A program made the position numbers and the translations under genes. Positions 11,829-24,288 of a stretch of DNA of 64,000 nt are shown piece by piece. The stretch is from NCBI GenBank assembly GCA_965112735.1, contig OZ218954.1, positions 3,596,001 through 3,660,000 on the forward strand, in the 5' to 3' direction. The DNA is from Phaeosaccion multiseriatum (taxonomy: Eukaryota > Ochrophyta, other classes). The stretch's first letter is position 1; each line of letters begins with the position of its first letter. The notes under the pieces are model-generated. The model was not told the origin of the DNA. It did not search any database and saw only the letters and a list, made by a program, of their open reading frames with translations.

Positions 11829-13937
11829 ATGTCTTTATCATCAAGCATGGTGGACATTGAGGAGGCGCTGGAGCTCATTTCAGAGTGGATTGATGGGTGC
11901 AGCAGCAAGGGGGAGGGCGTTGGTGTGGGGGAACTTTCGCTTTGCTTGGCAGCCGTGCTGACCACCGTCGACTTTGACTCGCTGAAGACGAAGGGCCAAA
12001 CCCCGCTCCACGCTCTTGGTGAACTGGATAGGCGTGTCATAGAGGGCAGGAATCTGCAGATGCGGGGGAGTGTGAAGCTACTGAAGGCCTGCGGGCTGGA
12101 CATTGAAGCGAGACGAGGAGAATACGAAATGGATGGAGACTTAGAGCTGGATGATGATGGCATGACCCCGCTGGTCCAAGTTGTATGCAACGGGCACTTC
12201 GATTTGGCGCAGGGGCTTGTGGAGCAGGGTGCAGATGTGAACAAGTGTGTTTATGGAGGCTTTTTTCCCTTGGCAGCAGCTGCTGGTGGTAGAGACAATT
12301 GGGGCTGGTCGTACAGAAGTGACCCCATGATCATATCGTACCTGGTGGAGCATGGGGCCAAGGTGGAGGACACTAAGGCCTTGCACAGTGCCGCAGCAGC
12401 TGGTTGTCCTGAGTCTGTGAGCATACTACTCAAGGCCGGGGCCGAGGTGAATGAGGAAAACGAACAGGACACACCCGCCCAGTGTTGCTGTGAGGGGCAG
12501 GGCAAGAGCAGCACTAGCGAGAGATTGAAGGCCCTGTCCTTGCTGCTAGAGGCAGGAGCGGATTTGAATGTGAAGGATCCGGGTCGCAAGTCTCTCTTGC
12601 ACTTTGCTGCTTTTGCCGATCACAGTGAACTCATCGACGACCTCGTACGTCGAGGGCTGGCGGTGGACGCGAAGGACTCTTCTCAGCGCACTCCTCTGCA
12701 CTTCGCTGCTATGAACGGCAGCTCCACCTGTGTGAAGGCGCTCATCCGCCTCGGAGCCTCTCTTGACGCTGTTGATTCCAATAAGAACACGCCGCTCCAC
12801 AGTGCTCTGCAGTACGGGAATGAGGACGTTGCTGCCGAGCTGATCGACACGGGAGCCAAGGTGAACGCCAAGCGAGACGGCAACATTGCACCCCTTCACA
12901 TAGCAGCGGCATTGGGCAGCATGAGGCTTACGTACCTCCTGTTGGAGGCTGGGGCTGAGGTCGATGCGCTGACCAACACGGGAAGCAGCCCCTTGATGGT
13001 GTTCATGGCTCCTGAGAAGGACGACAACTTTTCAATCCTGTTCCGGTACGAAGGTCCACCGAGAGGGTCCAAGGAACAGAGGGAGAAGGTGGCGGCACTC
13101 CTGCTGGAGATGGGCGCTGCCGTTAGCAAGCCAGTCATGGCCTTGGTTGGCGAGAGCGATTGTGGGGACGTCATTGGGGCGCATTTCAGTAAGGAAAGGG
13201 ACGCACGAGATGCTTCTGATCGTGTTTGCAACACCATAGCTGGACACATCTCTTCCGGCTCTGCCTACTCTGAGGCCGCCAAGGAGGGCCGTGTGGTGCG
13301 AGTGCGCTTGGTAGACAGGGCAACGGGGAAGAGCAAGGAGACGCAGTACACACTGAGCATACCTCTGATGGAGCTGCTGATGAACAAGACTGAGGGAGAG
13401 GGAGGGAGCTCTGACGGCTCGGACAGGTATGACACGGCTGCAGGTAGTCTCCCCACCATGCTGGACCCGGCGGGGCGTGGCTTCATGGGCATCAAGGGCA
13501 AGGGTAAGGGCAACCGCAAGGCCAAGGCCAAGGACGAGGTGGAGATGACGTTTGACGGAGTGGACTTTACCGAGGAGGGGTTTGCAGCTGTGGTGCAGTT
13601 CGTCACGACGGGTAGCGTCAAGAGCCTGCTTACCCGAGGGCGCCATGGGCAGATGAGCTGTAGCACCAGATCCGAGACGGCTGGTGGCGGCGGCGACAGA
13701 AGAGGTGGTAGGAGTAATAGTGAGGAAGCATTAGGAGAGAGGAAGAGTGAGCGTGTGAAGCTGTTTGACGAGGTGAAGGCGCAGCAGGCTCTGCAGGCAG
13801 CGGACTTCTTCTGCATCAAGGCCATGTCGAGGGAGGTGAAGGCGCTCATGACTCTCTACGGCTTTGAGCTGATCAAGGAGGCGGAGGAGGGAGAGGAGGA
13901 GCCGCCGAGGAAGCGAAGCAGAGGAGTAGATCCTTAG
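11829..13937 (+). CDS. Ankyrin-repeat protein with BTB-like C-terminus
   Basis: A single open frame of 702 residues; an alternative in-frame start is at 11847. Residues about 110-400 hold seven to eight ankyrin repeats, with repeated TPLHxAAxxG..xxVxxLIxxGAxxxAxD patterns such as RTPLHFAAMNGSSTCVKALI. A divergent region follows. It has DGVDFTEEGFAAVVQFVTTG, a Gly/Arg-rich insert, and LFDEVKAQQALQAADFFCIK, which resembles the end of a BTB/POZ fold. Ankyrin-BTB proteins often act as adaptors, for instance with cullin-3 ligases; that role here is inference. The protein ends in a basic tail (PPRKRSRGVDP) that could be a nuclear signal. It is intronless among intron-rich neighbours, and a paralogue ends at base 126, so the locus is a duplicated family. 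Confidence 0.85.
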   Translation: MSLSSSMVDIEEALELISEWIDGCSSKGEGVGVGELSLCLAAVLTTVDFDSLKTKGQTPLHALGELDRRVIEGRNLQMRGSVKLLKACGLDIEARRGEYEMDGDLELDDDGMTPLVQVVCNGHFDLAQGLVEQGADVNKCVYGGFFPLAAAAGGRDNWGWSYRSDPMIISYLVEHGAKVEDTKALHSAAAAGCPESVSILLKAGAEVNEENEQDTPAQCCCEGQGKSSTSERLKALSLLLEAGADLNVKDPGRKSLLHFAAFADHSELIDDLVRRGLAVDAKDSSQRTPLHFAAMNGSSTCVKALIRLGASLDAVDSNKNTPLHSALQYGNEDVAAELIDTGAKVNAKRDGNIAPLHIAAALGSMRLTYLLLEAGAEVDALTNTGSSPLMVFMAPEKDDNFSILFRYEGPPRGSKEQREKVAALLLEMGAAVSKPVMALVGESDCGDVIGAHFSKERDARDASDRVCNTIAGHISSGSAYSEAAKEGRVVRVRLVDRATGKSKETQYTLSIPLMELLMNKTEGEGGSSDGSDRYDTAAGSLPTMLDPAGRGFMGIKGKGKGNRKAKAKDEVEMTFDGVDFTEEGFAAVVQFVTTGSVKSLLTRGRHGQMSCSTRSETAGGGGDRRGGRSNSEEALGERKSERVKLFDEVKAQQALQAADFFCIKAMSREVKALMTLYGFELIKEAEEGEEEPPRKRSRGVDP

Positions 13938-14244
13938 CGGCGGAGGGCAAGGTTTGCTGACTTACTGCCCGTACGTAACCTTACGCCAAGGATTTAAAAA
14001 TCAATAGTCCCTTCTCAACAAAGCAAAACAGCGCGAGGTGCACCAGCCAGAGCCATAGATATAATACGGTGGAGGGCGACCGTGTAATCGTCGGATAGTG
14101 CTGCTTGGACTCTCGCCCGGGCCGCGTTATCCTCCTGCTACACATCCGTCAAGGCGCGAAGTGGGGACACCCAAAAAAAGGGGGGAAGAGCAGGAAGGAG
14201 TGGGCTGGGAGGGAGAGGATCTTCTTGGGGTGAGTGAAGTGGAG

Positions 14245-14692
14245 ATGGTGTCGACGTCGTCCTCTGCTGATGCTGGTGGCGATGGTGGAGAGCCGCCCAT
14301 GTCTCTGAAGAGGGCGGCCGACCTGGCCGCGCAAGTTGCCTTACCGTGGGTGGAGAAGTACCGCCCAGAGGGACTGGAGGTGAGTGGAGAGGGAGAGCCA
14401 GGGTATAGGAGGTGTATGCATGCGTATAGAAGGAATGGTGGTCAGTGGCGAGGCGGGACAGTGGGGGAAGATTGGGGTGAAGGCAGAGGCTTTTTAGTTT
14501 GTGATGAAGAGGGAGGGGGAGAGGGAACGGAGGGGAGTGGCGAGGCGGGCCACAGGAGATAAGACTAGGGAATGAGATTTTAGAAAGCATGTCCGCACAA
14601 TGTATATGCGCTCGAGTTGTTCTTGTGTATCGTTCTTATCTGAGTCTTGGCTGTGGTTTGTTTCCCTCGTTCTCTTGACGCACTCACCCCCT

Positions 14693-14728
<36 letters not shown>

Positions 14729-15875
14729 CCTGTGGACGCGGGCACACACGCACACACGCACCCACGCACCCACGCACACAGGATCTCGTGGCCCAGGATG
14801 ATATCGTGAGCGTATTAAATACCCTCATTGAGAGCAATAGACTTCCCCATCTCCTCTTTTACGGCCCTCCCGGAACAGGTACGCGGGGGACGGGGGGGGG
14901 GAAGGGAGGGAGGGACTTTGAGGGAAAGAGAGAGAGAGAGAGGAGAAGGTTGGGAGCGAGAGAGAGTGAGGTAGAGATGTGTGGGTGTAATAGTTGCGAG
15001 GGCGAGGGGCGTGTGTGGAAGTCTGGAGCGTATAACCCTTCCCTCTGCTGCCATCTGCGTGTACACCTCCATCGAAGCCTGAGACACCAGCGTTGGTCAA
15101 GAATCTTCCCTGCCCCTTATCCTGACATGAGACCCCTCACGCCCAACCCCTCCCCCCTCCCCCCTCCCCTCCCCTGCCCTCCCCTCCCCTCCCCACCTCC
15201 CCCCTCCCCTGCCCTCCCCTCCCCTCCCCTACCCTACCCTATCCTTCCCTTCCCTACCCTTCCCTTCCCTACCCTTCCCTTCCCTTCCCTTCCCTACCCT
15301 ACCCTACCCTACCCTACCCTACCCTACCCTACCCTACCCTACCCTACCCTACCCTTCCCTACCCTACCCTACCCTACCCTTCACTCCCCTCCCCTCCCCT
15401 CCCCTCCCCTCCCCTCCTCCCCCCTTCCCTTCCCCTCCCGTTCCCTCCCGTCCCCTCCCGTCCCCTCCCACACCACCACCTCCCTCCCTTCCCTTGCAGG
15501 CAAGACATCGACCATCTTAGCGTGTGCGAAGAAGCTGTATGGGAAGGGCTCGAACTCCATGGTACTGGAGCTCAATGCCTCAGACGATCGCGGAATCGAC
15601 GTTGTTCGAAATCAAATCAAGGAGTTTGCAGGTGCGTGAGTGTGCAGTGCTGTCGGTTCAGTTCAGTCATATGGAAAGGGACACTGACAAGCAGTGCGGG
15701 GTTTCGAAGCCATCTCTTCTGATCAGGACGATCCTCTTCCTCTTTCTGCGTGATACAATGCTGTGCCGCGTACCCAAATATCTCCTCCTCCTGTTACTGC
15801 TGCTGCTGCGATAACAACCACTGCTTACTGCTGCTACTACTACTGCTGCTGCTGCTACTGCTACTACTGCTGCTG

Positions 15876-15908
<33 letters not shown>

Positions 15909-16964
15909 TTTTTTCTTTCTCTCCTTTTACTACCACTACTTTTAATAGTAACCTCACTTCTCTTCCTCCTCCTCCAGGTACGAAGCGGCTGTTCAGCAGC
16001 GGCATCAAGCTTGTGATCTTGGACGAGGCGGATGCGATGACCAGCGAAGCGCAGTTCTCGCTACGACGGGTCATTGAGAAGGTAAGGAGTCAGGCAGGGA
16101 AGAGTAGTATAGTAAGTCACTGATGCCGTCAGAGTGAGTCAAAGAGGTCTGTACTCTCTCTCCCACACCCTCCTCCTTTGACCACCCTCTGCTTTCTCTG
16201 CCGCATCCCCCTCCCTCCCCCCCACACACGCACACGCACACGCACACGCACACACGAACACACGAACACACACACGCAGTACACGAAACACACCCGCTTC
16301 TGCCTGATTTGTAACTACGTGAACAAGATCATCCCAGCCCTGCAGAGCCGATGTACCAAGTTCCGCTTCGCCCCTCTCAAGGCCACGCACATCATGGGAA
16401 GGCTTCAACACGTCATCGACGCGGAGAAGGTGTGGGAGGAGGAGGACGAAGGCAGGGAGTGGAAGTATGTATCTCCCTTTCCACGTCCATGTAATATGTT
16501 AATGCAATGTTCCCCCTGGTCCGCTTCTCGCCCCCAGAGTGAGTGCCCACTGAATTTGCTCTCTTCCCCCCCTCCTTCCCAATCCGCTGCCACCCCCCCT
16601 CCGGCTTACCTTCCGCTCTCCCGCTCCCTCCCTCTTCCCCTCCCGCTCTCAGGTGACCATAACGCCCGAGGGAAAGGACGCCATCATCAAGCTCGGGCAG
16701 GGAGACATGCGGCGTGTCATCAACCTTCTGCAGTGCGCCTCTATGGCCTACGAGAAAGTACGACCCTGACCCTGACTCTCCCCCCCCCCCCTCCCCCTCA
16801 CTCTCACCCTCACCCTCACCCTCACCTTCACTTTCAGCCTCACCCTCACCCTCACCCTCACCCTCTCCCCCTCATCCTCACCCTCACCCTCACCCTCAGC
16901 TTCACCCTCTCCCTCACCCTCACCCTCTCCCCCTCATCCTCATCCTCACCCTCCTCATCCTCCT

Positions 16965-17013
<49 letters not shown>

Positions 17014-17084
17014 GCCCTCAGCTTCACCCTCTCCCTCACCCTCACCCTCACCCTCACTCTCACCTTCACCCTCTTCCTCATCCT

Positions 17085-17122
<38 letters not shown>

Positions 17123-18114
17123 TCCTCACCCTCACCCTCACCCTTACCCTCACTCTCACCCTCACCCTCACCCTCTCCCCCTCATCCTCATCCTCACCCT
17201 CACCCTCACCCTCGCCCTCACCCTCTCCCCCTCATCCTCTCCCTCACCCTCAATCCTCACTCTCATCCTCACCCTCAGCTTCACCCTCTCCCTCACCCTC
17301 ACCTCCCCTCTCCCTCACCCTCTGCCTCCCCTCCTCCTCCTCTCTGTCGCCATCTGTAAAAAGGTGGATGAGGAGAACACATACCTCTGTGCGGCGGCGC
17401 CCCTGGCCAGAGACGTGGACAAGATCGTGGATTGGCTCTTCAACTCCTCCTTCAAAGAAGCTTTCGAGGTGAGTGTCAGCTTCAGCTTCAGTTTCAGCTT
17501 CAGCTTCATTGTATGAAACCACTTCCAATATCAGTGTCAATAACCAATCCAGCAAAGGATCGGTCTTCCCCGCCTTCTCTCTGTCTCTCTCTGTCTCTCT
17601 CTCTCTGTCTCTCTCTCTCTCTGTCTCTCTCTCTCTGTCTGTCTCTCTCCCTCTCTCTCTATCTCTCTCTCTCGCCTCCCCGCCGACTGACTCATTGGAT
17701 GAATGTCCGTCTGACCACCCATCCGCCCCTTCCCCCATTGGTACACATCTGCCTCCTCCTCCTCTTCCTCCTCCTCCCCCTCCTCCTCTGCCTCGCTCCT
17801 CCTACTCCTCTTCCTCCTCCACGCCACACACACACACATACACACACGCACACACATACACACTCCATAAACAGGGCATCCAAGCCATGACGGTGTCCAT
17901 GGGCTACGCTCTCAATGACATACTCCAGGACCTGACACTCCGTATTATGGACATTGAGCTGCCCCCCCTGGTGCTCGCCGAGCTGCTGTCCGGTCTGTCA
18001 GATGTGGAACATCGCCTGTCCTACGGCTCGGATGACTCTCTTCAGCTTGGGGCAGTGGTGGGGGGCTTCTGTCTGGCACGGGCAGCAATGGCACCGCCGG
18101 GCAGCAAAAAGTAA
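14245..18114 (+). CDS. RFC5: Replication factor C subunit 5 (clamp-loader small subunit)
   Basis: Eight exons: 14245-14379, 14782-14878, 15500-15631, 15978-16081, 16280-16429, 16653-16757, 17364-17468 and 17875-18114, giving about 354 residues (human RFC5 has 340). The AAA+ ATPase features are clear. There is [13 protein letters not shown] at the N-terminus, Walker [21 protein letters not shown], Walker [12 protein letters not shown], and the RFC-box residues [10 protein letters not shown]. The sensor regions are [20 protein letters not shown] and [11 protein letters not shown]. The DEAD box and [16 protein letters not shown] favour RFC5 over RFC2 or RFC4. The protein loads PCNA at primer ends. 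Introns 2 and 6 are swollen by CT-rich microsatellites ending at the acceptor. Confidence 0.95.
15160..15480. repeat. (CCCT)/(CCCTA)n microsatellite in RFC5 intron 2
   Basis: Compound array of CCCT, CCCTTCCCT and, at about 15290-15380, the pentamer CCCTA. It runs almost to the acceptor at 15499. The pentamer is not the six- or seven-base telomeric repeat. Confidence 0.9.
16796..17290. repeat. (CCCTCA)n hexamer array in RFC5 intron 6
   Basis: About 500 bp of CCCTCA with point variants on the coding strand, ending about 70 bp before the acceptor. The same hexamer fills a beta-tubulin intron at 33066-33410. Confidence 0.93.
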
Positions 18115-18658
18115 TAGAGAAAGAGGATGTATTGCTCCTCATTATGAAATACATGTGTTTCCTATACAATACACCGTAACTCTGCACATCACCCCCCCCC
18201 CGTCCCCCCGCACACATACATAATTCTTGGGTTGATTCTTGGGAGTCCATATAATACCCCCAAACGCTGCACAAAGTCAAAGCATATACAAGTACAGTAG
18301 CCAAGGAAGCACAGATTGGTACGGAACACACTTCCCTCTATCCCTCTCCCGATCCTCTCTGATCACACACACTTTACAACACCGCCGCAGCCCGAGTACC
18401 ATACCGCACCCGCACCGACTCTTTTAACCTTCAAGGATATACTCAAAAGACTCGTTGCCTCATCCTCCTCCATCCTCTCTCTCTCTCATTCCCTTCTCCG
18501 TCTTCTCTTCCTCATGCTCTCTCACTCCCTTGAGTACGACAATAAGGGGGTGAAAACTACGAAGAGTCCTAAGATACTCTCATTATTCACAACCCCCTCT
18601 CTATATACATACACCCGCCTCGGTGTACCCGTTCCTCGTCCATCCCCTCCTTCTCTAC
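18115..18658. other. Convergent intergenic region
   Basis: 3' flanks of RFC5 (+) and the SPX gene (-). No gene, RNA or clear repeat beyond CT- and CA-rich tracts was seen. Confidence 0.5.
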
Positions 18659-20136
18659 CTAGCTAGCCCTCCGCCGGCACCGCTTCCCTCGCCCCTCCTC
18701 CTCCTCTTCGATGCGGCGCTGCGCGGTGGCCCCTCCTCCAGCTCCAGTGAGCCCCACTGCTCTACCCACACTCTCGTCCCCCCTCTCCTCCTTCTCCTCC
18801 TGCCCCACCCCCTCCCCTGACCTTCGTCCACCACAGCCTTCCTCTCCTCCTCCCTCCCTCCTCCTCTCCTCCTTCCTCTCCCCCCCCTTTCCTCCCTCCC
18901 CTCCCTCCCCTCTTCCCCGCTTGGCCGTACCACCACCCCTTTTCATCCCCCCCGCCATTTGTGTGCGCATAGAGGCAAGTGAATAGGCCGCCTCTGCTGA
19001 TGACGACGCCGATTCTGTCTCACCAACTGCTGCATGACTGAGGTGGGCTGCGTAAGCCCCAATCGAAGCTGCTGACGATACAATCAAGGCTGTCCTCTCT
19101 CCCATAGCCCCTTCTCCTCCTCTGGCTCTGGCATCATTCGAAGGGGGTTGAGGTTCAAACACGTCCGAGGAGGAAGGGGGAAGGTAGCTGCTGCCAGCGC
19201 CACCGGAGACGACCACCACTGCTGCTGCTGAAGCTGTGTGCAAGAGCAAAGGAAGAGAGTGTGTGTGTGGGGGGGAGAGGGAGAGAGAGGAGCAGTGAAG
19301 GGCGAAGAGCGAGAAGGAAATCAGCCTGAGTTTCAGTGTATTGACCTCGACCATTGATGATGACATGCCATGCCCCCCCCCACCTCGTGCTTCTATGCAT
19401 TCAGCACCCACCATCGATTCAGCCATTCTTCTCACCTGTAGGTATAGTCGACACGGCCGCCGTCGCCCCAAGCCACGCCTCTGCGTTGCTCCTCCGAGGA
19501 CAGGCAGCATTAGCACCACCATCACTAGCCCTAGCAGCAGCAGTTGGTGATTCTGCTGCTGAAGTGTCGCCAGCAACACCTCGCCCCCCCTCTCCCTTTC
19601 CCTCCTCCTCCTCCTCCTCCTCCTTCGTGGGTCTGGCTCTGCTCAGAGATGCAGACAGGCCCTTCGACAAGTCCTTGGAGAGGACGGTCGGGTGCTGCTG
19701 CTGCTGTTCTGTGCTACGCTGGGGCTGCCCCAGGGGGGACTTGGGAGGTGCCCCGGGGTGGAGGAGCTCGTTCGCGTACTTGGAGAACTCATCCCGGGCG
19801 CACGCACCCACCAACTTACTCTCCTCAAACATCTTCTCCAGATATCCCCTCTGTGGTGAGTAACGCTCAAACTGTCCTACGACATGTTCAAAGACCTCCT
19901 CCATCTGCTCGAGAAGTCGAAAGAGTCTTGTGTATTGCGTGAAGGGCTGTACCGAAACGACATGATTCATGTATCTGTCCCGCGTGAGGTAGCCTGCAGG
20001 GTATTGTTGTTTTGTGATTGAAAAAAAAAACAAGGAAGAAGGAAAAAAAAAAAAAAAAGGAAAGAAAAAAAAAGCACACATACACGGTGTTGGTGATAGA
20101 AACAGAGACAGACAAGACCAGCAGGCAGGCAGACAC

Positions 20137-20199
<63 letters not shown>

Positions 20200-20271
20200 C
20201 ACAGACAGACAGACAGACAGGCAGACAGACAGGCAAGACAGCCAGACAGACTGACAGACATACTGACTGAC

Positions 20272-20303
<32 letters not shown>

Positions 20304-22942
20304 TTACTGACTGACCTGTGTACTTATCGTGCTTCTTGAGTATCTTGCTGGCGGCGCAGTAAGTCATTATGACCCACTGCTCCAACTGAAGAAGCTCCTT
20401 GTACGCCTGCCAGGGGAAGGGTGTGCGCAGTTTCAGTTTGTGAGGGCACAGCTGTCACTTGTGAGGAAAAGGAGGAGGAGGAGGAGGAGCAAGGGGAGGA
20501 GTAGTTGTAGTAGTAGCAGGGGAGGAGATGGGAGTTACCCGTACACCCACCTGTGTGCAGATGCTCCCGAGCTGGTACCACTCGTGCTCCTCACTCTCCT
20601 GCTCCTCCTGCCCCTGGTGCTGCCCCTGCTGCGCCCCCTGCTGCTGTGGGCGCGTGAGGGTATGTTCTCGCACCATTTGCATAGACTTGACCGCCAAACG
20701 GAGGTTTCTGTGTCGTCGTGGTCACGTGCGTTGGTTGAGAGGAGAGCAAGGAAGGGTGAGGAGAAAGCACCTTACGTAAAGAAGCAAAAGCACCTCACGT
20801 AAAGAAGCAAAAAAAGACAGTAGGGCAACACGGCACCGCTCCTTTCCCCATCCACTGCCATCCTCTGCCATTCTCTCGAAAAGTCTTCTCACTTGAGCCT
20901 GAAGTTGAACTGCTGCTCGACGTTGAGGAAAAAGTGGTTGCTCTTCTTAATCTCGAGATTAACGAGGCGGAAGAACTGCACCTCCCCCGTGCTCCTGAAC
21001 AGCCGTTCCAGTTTCAGTTTAGGAGACCCCCAACCAATTATGCACAGCCGTTTCAGTGTGCATCACGTTGCATGGCATTGGTGATGGTGTGAAAGAGGAG
21101 GAGGGGGTGAGCGTGAAGGGTGGGATGGTGCGAGTGAGTCTCGGGTGTGTATGTGTGTGTGGGGGGGTGGGGGGGGGGGAGTGGGGCGCACAAGATAGTG
21201 GGGGAGCGGAGAGGAGAGATGGGGCGGCAGTGAGTGAGTGAGTGGGTCTCGCCTCCCTTCAAAAGGTCTTTCTTCCTTCACCCCTAGCAAACCTCGCCGT
21301 CTGTGAGGATATGAGAGATACACGCTAGATGTAGGTAAGTCCATTCCGCTTCATTGTTCATAGCAAAATAATCAAACGAGGACAGGACAGGAAGAGGCAG
21401 AGAGAGAGAGGAAGAGCGAGCGAGCAAGAGAGCGAGAGAGAGAGAGAGAGAGAGAGGGAAAGAGAGATTAAGAGCATAACCCCCCCTGTCTCCTGTCCAC
21501 TCCCACAAGTACCCTCTTACAGAGACAATCTCCCTCTTACAGAGGGATTGTAGAAGGACCTCCCTCCCTCCCATCCTTCTCCCCTCCCTCCCTCCCTCCC
21601 TCCCTCCCTCCCTCCCTCCCTCCCTCCCTCCCTCCCTCCCTCCCATCCTTCTTCCCTCCCTCCCTCCCTCCCTCCCATCCTTCTCCCCTCCCTCCCTCCC
21701 TCCCTCCCTTACCTCGCGAGCACCTCTGCCGTAGTCCGCCTCGCCGTGGCTGGAGACGCTCGTTTCCTACTGCCGCCTGTTTGGACTCTCCCATCTGTCA
21801 GCCTACCCCCCTCGCCTGCCCGTGCTGCTACCACCCTCCCTACCGCTGCTGCTGCCGCTGCTGCTGTCGCCCTGTCGTTCTGCGGCTGCTCTTGGTCATG
21901 CGCAGGGGCAGGAAGCAGCTTGATTCTCTGGTGGGAGGTGGGGGAGGTGATGGAAGGTGGGTGAGTTGAATGAGTGAGTGAGTGAGTGAGTAAGCGAGTG
22001 GGTGTGTGAGTGGGTGAGTGAGTTAGCGAGTGAGTGAGTGAGTGAGTGAGTGAGTGAGTGAGTGAGTGAGTGAGGTCGTGAGTGAGTGAGTGGGCGAGTA
22101 TGTGAGTATGTCAGTGAGTCAGTGAGTGAGTGAGTGAGTGAGTGAGTGAGTGAGTGAGTGAGTGAGTGAGGGGTGAGAGAGTTAGGAAGGGTACTTTGGT
22201 TGTGCCCTCACACGACCGGTCACTCCTCTCCCTTCGCCCCTCTCCCTTCGCTCCCCGCCCTGCATCCCTCCCATCCCCCCCCCCCCAAGACTCGAGAGCA
22301 CCTCACCGCCTCTCTCCCCTCGTCCCGGCAAATGCTTTGGTTGTGCCTCCACACGACCAGTCAGTCGCTCCACTCCCTCCCCTCCATCCCTCCCTCCCTC
22401 TGCCTCCCCATGGACTCGAGAGAAACGTTCACTCGCTCCCCTCCCTCCCCTCCCACCCTCCGTCTCGCCTTGGACTCAACAGAAACAGCCACGAGGTACC
22501 GCTCCTCCCTGACCGCCCTTTCTCCCCTCACCCTCTTCGACAATGGTACATGCGGTTGTGCCTCCACGCGACCGGTCAGTCGCTTCGCTCCCCTCCCTCC
22601 CTCCGAGAGAAGCTGGCATTCACCCGTGAGGTGCCCTCCTACCCTCCTCCTCCCTCCATCCCATAGAAGTTGGCCATCCCCGTGGGGTCCCCTTCTCCCC
22701 TCCTCCTCCCGGCAACGTTTTGACGATTGCGCCCCCCCTCCTCCACCCCCCCCACGACCAGTCGCTCTCCACTTCATTCCACTCCACCCCCCCCCCTTTG
22801 CAGTGCAACCAAGACAGGGACGTAAGCCTAGCCACGGCCAAAAAGCACTCACCTTCTTGAGGAACTTGTACTTTACCCAAAAGGGAGCCCATTCGGTGAC
22901 GGATAGCTGCTGAACGATGGTTATTCTCTTACCGAACTTCAT
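18659..22942 (-). CDS. SPX-domain protein (inositol-pyrophosphate sensor type)
   Basis: Start at 22942. Supported segments: 22853-22942 (MKFGKR...YKFLKK); an exon at about 21730-21940; about 20890-20985 (STGEVQFFRLVNLEIKKSNH); about 20550-20725; about 20320-20410; about 19435-20010; and a last exon from about 19235 to the stop at 18659. SPX hallmarks are the MKFG start, the YKxLKKRIK turn, the helix EVQFFRLVNLEIKKSNHFF and the C-terminal basic helix SKILKKHDKYTG. In the family, KxxLKKxDK binds inositol pyrophosphates to signal phosphate status. No EXS transport segment, VTC domain or RING is visible, so this looks like an SPX protein with a long low-complexity C-terminus. Weak points are the splice sites of the second and last exons and a possible 5'-UTR exon near 23.58-23.65 kb. 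Confidence 0.75.
20107..20305. repeat. (ACAG)n microsatellite in SPX-gene intron
   Basis: Tetranucleotide CAGA array with a few interruptions inside an intron of the SPX gene. Confidence 0.95.
21560..22170. repeat. (CCCT)n and (GAGT)n arrays flanking an SPX exon
   Basis: CCTCCCTC arrays at about 21560-21710 and GTGA arrays at about 21964-22170 occupy introns on either side of the exon at about 21.73-21.94 kb. Confidence 0.9.
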
Positions 22943-24288
22943 CGTCTCCTCTTCTCTCTCCCTCTCTTTGGAAAGAAGACGAAACTCACTACCTTTGATT
23001 GAGCCTGAATCGCACTCCGAGACTAGGAGGAGGGGTGTGATACAGTGATGAACTGAGGAAGGGGGGGGGGGGGGGGAATAGCGGCCGGACAAGAGGACGG
23101 AGGGCGGGGAGAGGAGGGAATTGACGTGATTCACGCTTAGCTTTCATCAAGCCCAGAAATGACAAAACAGAGGCAAGAGAGTGGGGTGCAAGCGACGTAC
23201 CCATCCATTCCGGACGTAACTGAGCAAATAAAAAAGAGGGGAAAGAAGTGAGCATGTTGAGTGGATGTAAGAGTAACAAACAATACAGAGGCTGGAGAGT
23301 CATAAAGTGATAGGAGCGGATATCGGTCTGATCAAGACCAAGTCCTTAGGCTATTTGCGCCCCGGCGCGAGAGGAGGGGAGGAAGTGGTGGTGGGGATGG
23401 GGAGGTTTGTTTTGAGCGGTCGAGGAGGTGGAGGTGGGAGTAGGGGGGCGTAGGGAGGAGGTGGGGTGTGGGAGGCGTGATGGCTGGTCCAACAAGTATT
23501 GGAAGAAACAGAGCAGAGACGGACAGAGGGGGCAGGCGTCTTGATTAAGGGACAGCGGTGAACTCACGTACCTGTTGAAGGTTACGTGGAGACCAGAAAA
23601 AACGCCTTTCTCCTTGCTCGACGACCTGAACTTGATCAATGGAAAAAGAATATGAACCTTCTCCTCAGGGCACAAGCACAGAGGAATTCACTCCACAGAT
23701 ACACAGCTGCAGAAGGACAATATGGGGGTGAAGATATCTATATAGCAAAAGGGAAAGAGAAAGAAAAATCGATGTACTCGACATAAAAACGAATAACCCG
23801 AATTAATTTAATCGGTAAAACCGATATCAAATCCGAGGGGGCTATTCGCGGCTTTTGGAGAGACGAGTCCGAGATTATATAAAACAGGAAAAAGGGAGGC
23901 AGGGGCGCATACACCAGAGGCAGATGGAGGCGTGAGGGAGAGAAGAAAGGAGGAGAAGAGAGGCGCTGCTTGTGAGAGGCTGGTGGAGTTACTGTGGCGA
24001 GCAACGCCTAAATTCTCGGCAAGGTGTATCTCCCTGAAGGGGCCGGGGCTTTTGTTGCGCCGGAAGCAACATCCCTCCAACAACAACCAAAAGGGCATGA
24101 TTGGGGACTGAGCTCTGCGCGACAAGTCTGAAGGGCTGGGAGTGGAGCGCATCAGGCCGCTGAGGAGTCGGCCGGTGTTTTTTTTTAAACACTCGGAACG
24201 GGAGAAAGGACAGGGAGAACGGCAGGGGCAGCCAAACAGCCAACGAGAACGAACGGCGCAGTGGACGAGCCGTCGCAGCGACGGCGCA
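22943..24288. other. Divergent upstream region between SPX and membrane-protein genes
   Basis: About 1.3 kb between opposite start codons. A minus-strand donor-like GTACGTGAG near 23577 suggests a non-coding first exon of the SPX gene. An AT-richer patch at 23740-23880 is a plausible promoter zone. No other coding sequence can be supported. Confidence 0.4.

Noticed and set aside
15290-15380. Interstitial telomere repeat
   Set aside because: The unit is the pentamer CCCTA, not CCCTAA or CCCTAAA, and grades into other CT-rich repeats within an RFC5 intron.
18659-22942. XPR1/SYG1 phosphate exporter
   Set aside because: The SPX region is clear, but the multi-pass EXS segment is absent; downstream sequence is low-complexity and hydrophilic.
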